NCBI GenBank assembly: GCA_009787485.1
Contig: WQWP01000081.1
Span: 1-9,755 of the forward strand
DNA: 9,755 nt
Direction: 5' to 3'
Source: Lentimicrobiaceae bacterium
GTDB lineage: Bacteria > Bacteroidota > Bacteroidia > Bacteroidales > WCHB1-69
Every line of letters starts with the position of its first letter. The stretch's first letter is position 1. The translations under genes and the position numbers were made by a program. This document shows, one piece after another, positions 4,781-9,755 of this stretch. The notes below the pieces were generated by a model. That model saw nothing but the letters and a program-made list of their open reading frames with translations. It did no database searches and was not told where the DNA came from.

Positions 4781-7222
4781 TTAAAAACGGAAACTATATG
4801 AAAATGAAGGAATAATAGGAAATATCGTGAGTTTCGCCAAGCGAAGTTGGTAATCATAATTACCATCTTCGTCGGAAGACGATCTACCTCGCGTAATGTA
4901 CATAAATGGATTTTTGTGATTATACACATTATAAATGCTGACTTCAAAAGTACTTTCAAACCTTTTATTTTTTTTATGCGGTCTGATAAATTGCGCCGAA
5001 ATATCCAAATGATGAAACGCCTCCATTCTGAAACTGTTTTTGGCTCCAAAGTTTTCTGCATATCCTCCTCCCCACCAATAATAAGAGTCTCCTTGACTCA
5101 TATCAATGTACTTATTTAAAACATTGTGAATGGCGCTTATTTGATAAGATTCTTCCGGTAAAGTAAGGGCATTTCCTGTGGCATATACCCATGCTATTGA
5201 CAAGTTTATGCGTTTTGTAGGGCTATACATCAAAACGACAGACACATCGTGGCGGCGGTCGTGTCTTGCCCAAAATTTCTCCCCAAAATTGAGCTTGTCA
5301 AACTGCTGTTGAGACCAGGAAAGCGTGTAAGCTACCCAACCTGTGACTTTCCCGATATTTCTGCGTGCCATAAACTCAACGCCATACGCCCAACCTTGTC
5401 CGGAAGTTACTTTAGATTCCCAATCTAAGTTTTCGTTTGTATTGGCATTCCCATACATCGCATTTTCAAAGTCGCTCCAAAAAGAAGCGCCCGGCAAATA
5501 GGCAATAATGTGATCCATTTTTTTGTAATAGCCTTCCACTGAAAAAGTCATTCCCAATTTCGGGGGCTCATACACCAAACCTAATGCCGCTTGCTGTGAA
5601 CGTTGCGGGCGAATGTTTTTGGTTACCGGCACCCAAAGGTCGGTGGGCAATCCTATCGTACTTGAAGATAACAAAAGCATATATTGATTCATCATGGCAT
5701 AAGATGCTTTCAAAATCAAATCTTTACGAATATTATAACCGACACTCAATCTGGGCTCCGGCGATATGTATGTTTTTTGAGGAACAGAGAAAAAACTTAA
5801 CCTGAATCCCGGATTAATGCGTAATCTGTTTTTTATATTTATTTCATCTTCAACATACAACGTATATTCCAATCCTCGTTCCAAAGATTTTTTTTGATAG
5901 TTGAAGGTATCAATTTTGGTTTGTATGGCTTGAGGACGCGCCTCGTGATAGGTTACCACAGCGCCCATTAAAATGGTATTCATTGAGTTAGGAATGTATG
6001 TCAAGTCATATTTTAATGAATAATCACGGATTCCCGAATTAGAATTTATACCCTGATAAGACTTCTCCTTCTCTCGTTTATCTTCTAACGACCAATCTTG
6101 AAATACGCTCATCGAATAGTCGGTAAAAATGAAAGATAAGTTTGAAAATAACTTATTGAAAAACATGTGATTCCAACGAATGGTGGTCAATCCGTTTTGC
6201 CAAAACAACCCTGCATTAAATATTGCTTTGTAGTCATCATCATCATCCCTAAAGCGTGTAGAAAATTTGTCCCGTCCAAAATAGGCGCTGACGTATAGTT
6301 TATTTTTATTTCCGAAATCGTAATTCAGTTTTGCATTCAAATCGTAGAAGTAATAACTCATTGAAAAGCCATCGCTTGCGGCAGCCATAATGGGTCGCAT
6401 GAGCAAGTCGAACCACGTTCTGCGCCCTGAAACCATAAAAGAGGATTTGTTTTTCACGATAGGACCTTCCACCATAAAATGTCCTGATAATAAACCAATT
6501 CCACCTTCCCCATGATAAGATTCTTTATTGCCTTCTTTCATTTTCACATCAATTACAGAAGAAAGCCTGCCGCCATACCGCGCCGGAAAACCACCTTTTA
6601 TCAAATCGGCAGATTTTATGGCATTTCCGTTAAAAATGGAGAAAAAGCCCAACAAATGGCTGGCATTGTAAATGGTAGCTTCATCAAGAATGATCAGATT
6701 TTGGTCGGGACTTCCGCCGCGCACAAAGATGCCTGAAGTACCCTCCGTGCCTGAAGAAACACCGGGCATCAACAGTAACGTTTTAAACAAATCTTTCTCT
6801 CCCAGCAACATAGGAACTCTCTTAATCTCCAATGCCGAAATAGTATGCGTACTCATTTGCGCTACTTCCGTGTTTTTTTTCTCTGCCGCAACACTTACCG
6901 TTTTTAAAGTAACTGTTTTATTCATGGTTTTATTAAACGACAAATTGGGAATAGAAGCTAACCGCATGGTATCCACAGAAAATCCCATGTAGCTATAAAT
7001 AATTGTAACAGAATCGGTTGCGGGATAGGTTATGGAATAAAACCCATAGCTATTTGAGTATGTACTTAAATTATAATCAGGAAGATAGATTGTAACGGCG
7101 GGTAAACTTTCCATACTTCCCTTTTCATACATGTAGCCACTGAGGGTGTGCTTTTGTTGCGCGAATAAGAAACAAGGCAAACAACAAAGCAAGAGGATAG
7201 CTCTTCTTTTCATAAAAATCAT
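4781..7222 (-). CDS. TonB-dependent receptor with carboxypeptidase-regulatory-like domain
   Basis: This outer-membrane active transporter has 813 residues if started at 7222 or 810 from the second ATG at 7213. The second start (MKRRAILLLCCLPCFLFAQQ) gives the better signal peptide, and the first ATG lies inside a small hairpin. In 813-residue numbering, about 25-105 is the carboxypeptidase-regulatory-like beta domain (LSGYMYEKGSMESLPAVTIY ... NSYGFYSI). Residues about 134-232 are the plug (LLMPGVSSGTEGTSGIFVRGGSPDQNLIILD, and GGFPARYGGRLSSVIDVKMK). The rest is a beta barrel ending in the aromatic FSYSFRF. Such receptors import ligands using TonB-ExbBD energy; the substrate cannot be told from sequence. 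It is followed by a DUF4249 lipoprotein instead of SusD, so it is not a classical glycan SusCD pair. It begins only 24-33 bp after the dnaJ stop, leaving little room for its own promoter. Confidence 0.92.
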   Translation of the reverse strand: MIFMKRRAILLLCCLPCFLFAQQKHTLSGYMYEKGSMESLPAVTIYLPDYNLSTYSNSYGFYSITYPATDSVTIIYSYMGFSVDTMRLASIPNLSFNKTMNKTVTLKTVSVAAEKKNTEVAQMSTHTISALEIKRVPMLLGEKDLFKTLLLMPGVSSGTEGTSGIFVRGGSPDQNLIILDEATIYNASHLLGFFSIFNGNAIKSADLIKGGFPARYGGRLSSVIDVKMKEGNKESYHGEGGIGLLSGHFMVEGPIVKNKSSFMVSGRRTWFDLLMRPIMAAASDGFSMSYYFYDLNAKLNYDFGNKNKLYVSAYFGRDKFSTRFRDDDDDYKAIFNAGLFWQNGLTTIRWNHMFFNKLFSNLSFIFTDYSMSVFQDWSLEDKREKEKSYQGINSNSGIRDYSLKYDLTYIPNSMNTILMGAVVTYHEARPQAIQTKIDTFNYQKKSLERGLEYTLYVEDEINIKNRLRINPGFRLSFFSVPQKTYISPEPRLSVGYNIRKDLILKASYAMMNQYMLLLSSSTIGLPTDLWVPVTKNIRPQRSQQAALGLVYEPPKLGMTFSVEGYYKKMDHIIAYLPGASFWSDFENAMYGNANTNENLDWESKVTSGQGWAYGVEFMARRNIGKVTGWVAYTLSWSQQQFDKLNFGEKFWARHDRRHDVSVVLMYSPTKRINLSIAWVYATGNALTLPEESYQISAIHNVLNKYIDMSQGDSYYWWGGGYAENFGAKNSFRMEAFHHLDISAQFIRPHKKNKRFESTFEVSIYNVYNHKNPFMYITRGRSSSDEDGNYDYQLRLAKLTIFPIIPSFSYSFRF

Positions 7223-7233
7223 TATTTAATGAT
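7218..7233 (-). terminator. Weak AT-rich hairpin between dnaJ and the receptor gene
   Basis: ATCATT (7218-7223) and AATGAT (7228-7233) form a perfect 6-bp stem with a 4-nt loop, and on the minus strand it is followed by TTTTT just before the ATG at 7213. It could attenuate read-through from dnaJ. With only one G-C pair in the stem it would be a poor terminator. Its position argues that the receptor starts at 7213. Confidence 0.25.
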
Positions 7234-7246
7234 GTAAAACAGAATT

Positions 7247-8422
7247 TTATGAAAAAAATTGTTTCACTCTATTAAAAAATGACCTATCATTTTTTCCTGG
7301 TTTCGGCGTAAAATTATCCGATGTTAAAAACTTTTCAACTGCCTCACGCTCATCTTTAGAAAGATGTTTCGGCGTCCAAATATTTACATTAACGATTAAG
7401 TCGCCTCTGCGTTGAGAGTGCAATTCGGGTAATCCTTTTCCCTGTAAGCGAAGCATTTGTCCACTTTGTGTGCCGGCGGCCAATTTTACGCGCGCTTTTC
7501 CGTCTAATGTAGGAATATCCACACTTCCGCCCAGTGCTGCTTGCGGAAAAGAGATGTAATAGTTTAGAAACAAGCTATTTCCATCACGCTCAAACGTTTC
7601 ATGTGGAAGCTCTTGTATTACCACAATCAAATCGCCGTTAATGCCGCCGCCGGGCGCTGCGTTCCCCTTTTCGCGCACAGTGAGTTGCATGCCTTCCTGC
7701 ACACCTGCCGGAATTTGAATGGCAACCACCTCCTCGCCTTTTACCGTTCCCGTTCCATGACAGTTCGAGCACGGATTTTTAATAATAGTTCCTTCTCCCC
7801 GACATTGGTCGCACATTACCGCTTGCTGCATAATGCCAAACATGCTCTGTTGTTGACGAATAACATGCCCCGAGCCGTTGCATTTGGGACAAGTAACCAC
7901 ATCGGCTTTATTTTTAGTGCCTTGTCCATTGCATTGAGCACATGGAATTTGCTTGTTAATTTTAAGTTTTTTTTCCGTATTAACCGCAATTTCTTCCAAC
8001 GTTAATTTTACGGTAACGCGCAAATTCGATCCCTTTCTCACGCGCGTGCGCTGTTGTTGTCTTCTGCCGCCGCCACCAAATCCGCTTGAAAAGCCGCTGA
8101 AGCCGCCGCCAAAATGTCCGCCGAACAAATCTCCGAAACGTTCAAAAATAGATTCTAAATCAAAATCAACGCCGTAGCCTGCGCCACCTCCGGAAGCTCC
8201 ACTCATGCCGGCATGTCCGAACTGGTCGTACCGGGCCCGTTTCTCCGGCGTGCTCAGCACATCGTAAGCCTCGGCAGCCTCTTTGAATTTTTCCTCAGCC
8301 TCTTTATTTCCCGGGTTTCTATCCGGATGGTAATCCATTGCTTTTTTCCGGTAGGCTTTCTTTAGCTCGTCGGCAGTTGCGGTTTTTTCTACACCAAGAA
8401 TTTCGTAATAATCCTTTTTCAT
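7247..8422 (-). CDS. dnaJ: Molecular chaperone DnaJ
   Basis: DnaJ (Hsp40) delivers unfolded proteins to DnaK and stimulates its ATPase in the cytoplasm. Starting at the ATG at 8422 (MKKDYYEILGV) the protein has 391 residues, close to the usual length. The J-domain spans 1-70 with HPD at 32-34 (DYHPDRNPG). A Gly/Phe-rich linker follows at about 72-120 (FGGHFGGGFSGFSSGFGGGG). The zinc region has all four CxxCxGxG motifs: CAQCNGQG (161), CPKCNGSG (178), CDQCRGEG (204) and CSNCHGTG (218). The client-binding C-terminal domains run from about 230 to 350 (VQIPAGVQ-like, GDLIVVI, GDLIVNVNIWTPKHL). An upstream in-frame start at 8467 would add residues read through a palindromic repeat, so it is rejected. 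grpE lies 88 bp upstream on the same strand; the gap holds that double palindrome. Nothing in the protein appears damaged. Confidence 0.97.
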   Translation of the reverse strand: MKKDYYEILGVEKTATADELKKAYRKKAMDYHPDRNPGNKEAEEKFKEAAEAYDVLSTPEKRARYDQFGHAGMSGASGGGAGYGVDFDLESIFERFGDLFGGHFGGGFSGFSSGFGGGGRRQQQRTRVRKGSNLRVTVKLTLEEIAVNTEKKLKINKQIPCAQCNGQGTKNKADVVTCPKCNGSGHVIRQQQSMFGIMQQAVMCDQCRGEGTIIKNPCSNCHGTGTVKGEEVVAIQIPAGVQEGMQLTVREKGNAAPGGGINGDLIVVIQELPHETFERDGNSLFLNYYISFPQAALGGSVDIPTLDGKARVKLAAGTQSGQMLRLQGKGLPELHSQRRGDLIVNVNIWTPKHLSKDEREAVEKFLTSDNFTPKPGKNDRSFFNRVKQFFS

Positions 8423-8448
8423 TTGAATGTTTTTATATAAACTACCCC

Positions 8449-8487
8449 GTCCGGCTTCGCCGGACACCCCTTCAAAATTTGAAGGGG
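8449..8487. repeat. Double palindrome (REP-like) between grpE and dnaJ
   Basis: Two perfect inverted repeats sit side by side. The first is GTCCGGC-TTC-GCCGGAC (8449-8465), a 7-bp GC-rich stem with a 3-nt loop. The second is CCCCTTCAAA and TTTGAAGGGG around a single A (8467-8487), a 10-bp stem. The arrangement resembles short palindromic elements scattered between genes in many Bacteroidota genomes. Being inside the grpE-dnaJ transcript, it would fold in the mRNA and could protect the ends, attenuate dnaJ transcription or serve as a processing site. The tip of the first hairpin reads GCGAAGC on the minus strand, the same core as the repeat at 3826-3852. Confidence 0.7.
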
Positions 8488-8510
8488 ATATTCTTCCTTT
8501 TTCCTTTCTC

Positions 8511-8999
8511 CTAATTCGCTACCACTACTTTTGAAAACCGTATCACTTTGTCTTTCAATTTGTATCCTTTTTCAGTAACGTCCATTACTTTCCCTTTTTC
8601 TTCTTCGCACTGTGTAGGGAGATGGGTAACTGCCTCATGCAAATCAGTATCAAAAATTTCGCCCATTGCCATGATTTCTTCTACTTCAAAACGTTTTAAC
8701 AGCGCCATTAATTTGTTGTAAATAAGCGCAAAGCCTTCTTTTAAAACGGTTACGTCTTCTATATTTTGGTTGTGCTTGATGGCTCTTTCAAAATCATCTA
8801 CAATGGGGAGCAATCCCAATATCACTCTTTCGGAGGCGGTGGCAATCAGGTCTAACTTTTCCTTATTAGTTCTTTTTTTATAATTTTCGAATTCTGAATA
8901 AAGACGCAAAAAACGATCATTCAATTCTGCTTTTTCTGTGGTTAGCGTTTCAATTTCTTCATTTAATTCGACCTCTTTGTTGTTCTTTTTTTTACTCAT
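8511..8999 (-). CDS. grpE: Nucleotide exchange factor GrpE
   Basis: GrpE is the dimeric factor that releases ADP from DnaK and so resets the Hsp70 cycle in the cytoplasm. With the ATG at 8999 (MSKKKNNKEVELNEEIE) it is 162 residues. A charged, coiled-coil-forming N-terminal helix (10-55, ELNDRFLRLYSEFENYKKRT) precedes the core helices (LGLLPIVDDFERAI 61-74, EGFALIYNKLMALLKRFEVEEI 88-109). The family signature FDTDLHEAVTH follows at 116-126, and the beta domain ends with GYKLKDKVIRFSKVVVAN. A longer in-frame opening back to 9173 would run through the inverted repeat and into the phosphatase gene, so the start at 8999 is preferred. It precedes dnaJ on the same strand, as is common; dnaK is not in this window. 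A 9-N9-9 inverted repeat lies 49 bp upstream of the start. Confidence 0.95.
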   Translation of the reverse strand: MSKKKNNKEVELNEEIETLTTEKAELNDRFLRLYSEFENYKKRTNKEKLDLIATASERVILGLLPIVDDFERAIKHNQNIEDVTVLKEGFALIYNKLMALLKRFEVEEIMAMGEIFDTDLHEAVTHLPTQCEEEKGKVMDVTEKGYKLKDKVIRFSKVVVAN

Positions 9000-9047
9000 A
9001 GTATTAATATCTTTCAAAATAACGTTGTTTATTAGCAAAAATGTTGC

Positions 9048-9074
9048 CAAAAGTTGCATTACCGACAACTTTTG
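9048..9074. promoter_or_regulatory. 9-N9-9 inverted repeat upstream of grpE (CIRCE-like geometry)
   Basis: CAAAAGTTG (9048-9056) and CAACTTTTG (9066-9074) form a perfect 9-bp inverted repeat with a 9-nt spacer. It lies between the stop of the HAD phosphatase gene (9086-9088) and the grpE ATG (8999). The CIRCE operator, bound by the heat-shock repressor HrcA, has the same 9-9-9 geometry and also controls grpE/dnaJ in many bacteria, but its sequence (TTAGCACTC / GAGTGCTAA) is different. The repeat may be a heat-shock operator of another sequence, or a weak terminator for the phosphatase gene, although no clean T-run follows on the minus strand (GGCAACATTTTTG). A further direct copy of GTTGC lies beside it (9043-9047). 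Confidence 0.45.
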
Positions 9075-9085
9075 TTCATTTTTCC

Positions 9086-9730
9086 TCAAATAAGACCCAT
9101 TAATTCTTGCGGATGCATAATAATGTAATCGGCATCCGCCTGTTCCAATTCCTCTTTCGGGCGAAATCCCCAAAGCACGCCTACTTTTTTGAGACCGGCG
9201 TTTTGGGCGGTTTGCATGTCCACCGCGGTGTCGCCTACGTATAATACGTTGGTTTTATTTATATTCGTAACGTTCAAAATATCATACACAATTTGTGGAT
9301 GCGGTTTAACAGGAACATCTTTTCTATTTCCAAAAACCGCTGCCCATTTTATGGTGGGGAAATAATGAGCCATTAAATCAGGCAATAATTCATGGGGTTT
9401 GTTGGTGGCTACGGCTAACAAAATGCCTTTTTCCTGCAACTTATCTAACGTTTCAATCATCCCTGCGTAGGGCGCCGTTTTATCTGCTTTACGAAGTTCG
9501 TACTCATTCATAAAATCGTTAAGTAGTTTAGTAAAAGTAGCTTCTGTAACTTCTTTGGGCAATGCGCGGCGCACCAACATCGCAACGCCGTCTCCTACAA
9601 AATATTTATAAGCATCGGTATCGTGGGCAGGGTATCCGTTTTGCTGTAAAACAGAGTTCATAGAATCTGCCAAATCATCTATCGTATTTAGCAACGTTCC
9701 GTCTAAATCAAAAATAATGAGTTTTATCAT
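9086..9730 (-). CDS. HAD-family hydrolase, phosphoglycolate phosphatase-like
   Basis: The 214-residue protein has all the HAD phosphatase motifs. Motif I is FDLDGTLLNT, with nucleophile Asp8 and acid/base Asp10. Motif II is AVATNKP (Thr109). Motif III Lys142 is in VPVKPHP, and motif IV is YVGDTAVDMQTAQNAG (Asp167, Asp171). A helical cap (about 15-90) places it in subfamily I with Gph (2-phosphoglycolate phosphatase), beta-phosphoglucomutase and pyrophosphatase PpaX. The conserved GDG pattern (YFVGDGVAMLVRRAL) is typical of Gph-like enzymes, but the substrate is not proved by sequence; phosphoglycolate from DNA repair is the common assumption. It is cytoplasmic with no signal sequence. The ATG at 9730 gives the canonical short lead to motif I. 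It lies 86 bp upstream of grpE on the same strand, with an inverted repeat in the gap, so read-through into grpE-dnaJ is possible but not shown. Confidence 0.88.
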   Translation of the reverse strand: MIKLIIFDLDGTLLNTIDDLADSMNSVLQQNGYPAHDTDAYKYFVGDGVAMLVRRALPKEVTEATFTKLLNDFMNEYELRKADKTAPYAGMIETLDKLQEKGILLAVATNKPHELLPDLMAHYFPTIKWAAVFGNRKDVPVKPHPQIVYDILNVTNINKTNVLYVGDTAVDMQTAQNAGLKKVGVLWGFRPKEELEQADADYIIMHPQELMGLI

Positions 9731-9755
9731 ATTTTAAAAAGGAGAAATAAAATCT

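Noticed and set aside
4732..5061. Alternative open frame across the receptor/lipoprotein junction
   Set aside because: It overlaps the receptor barrel and the lipoprotein signal sequence in another frame and has no protein-family features.
6236..6250. Trinucleotide repeat in the receptor gene as a phase-variation tract
   Set aside because: The short GAT run encodes consecutive Asp residues in a barrel loop; length change in steps of three would not shift the frame and the tract is short.
8423..8467. Longer dnaJ start at 8467
   Set aside because: The added 15 residues are read through the palindromic repeat and do not resemble any DnaJ N-terminus; the J-domain begins right at the ATG at 8422.
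9048..9074. True CIRCE/HrcA operator
   Set aside because: Only the geometry agrees; the half-site CAAAAGTTG does not match TTAGCACTC.
9000..9173. Longer grpE start overlapping the phosphatase gene
   Set aside because: The extension crosses the inverted repeat and the coding end of the phosphatase and has no GrpE-like sequence; MSKKK at 8999 is the natural start.
1..9755. CRISPR array, rRNA or tRNA gene, intact insertion sequence, prophage or replication origin
   Set aside because: No regularly spaced repeats, no RNA gene signatures and no complete mobile element are visible in the window.

Overview
The window looks like a chromosomal segment from a member of the Bacteroidota. It is AT-rich and carries several marks of that phylum: a TonB-dependent receptor with an N-terminal carboxypeptidase-regulatory-like domain, a partner outer-membrane lipoprotein of DUF4249 type, a C-terminal sorting domain for the type IX secretion system (T9SS), and a TAnnTTTG-like promoter element. 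The genus cannot be named from this sequence alone.

The right two thirds (about 3860-9730, all minus strand) is ordinary, intact chromosome. In transcription order it holds a HAD phosphatase of phosphoglycolate-phosphatase type, grpE, dnaJ, the TonB-dependent receptor and the DUF4249 lipoprotein. grpE and dnaJ supply the nucleotide-exchange factor and J-domain co-chaperone of DnaK. A perfect 9-N9-9 inverted repeat sits upstream of grpE, and a double palindrome of repetitive-element type separates grpE from dnaJ. The receptor and lipoprotein are 12 bp apart and probably form an outer-membrane uptake pair of unknown substrate.

The left third (about 1-3860) is an accessory region. A minus-strand operon encodes an HTH-XRE/ImmA-IrrE metallopeptidase regulator followed by a PIN-domain ribonuclease-like protein, which resembles a toxin-antitoxin or defence module. 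Just downstream is a WG-repeat gene damaged at both ends: its frame breaks at an A8 run near the 5' end, and at its 3' end it runs straight into the start of an IS3-family transposase OrfB that continues off the window. On the plus strand, 2687-3821 reads as a graveyard of gene ends: a 23-codon ORF beside a dyad, the C-terminal part of an AbiH phage abortive-infection protein, a short nitroreductase-like N-terminus, and an orphan T9SS sorting domain. A dispersed hairpin repeat marks the border with the core genes.

The most unusual items are the regulator/PIN/WG-repeat cluster, the mosaic of truncated genes between it and the core operon, and the palindromes around the grpE-dnaJ genes. All functions are inferred by reading protein motifs; no database search was possible.
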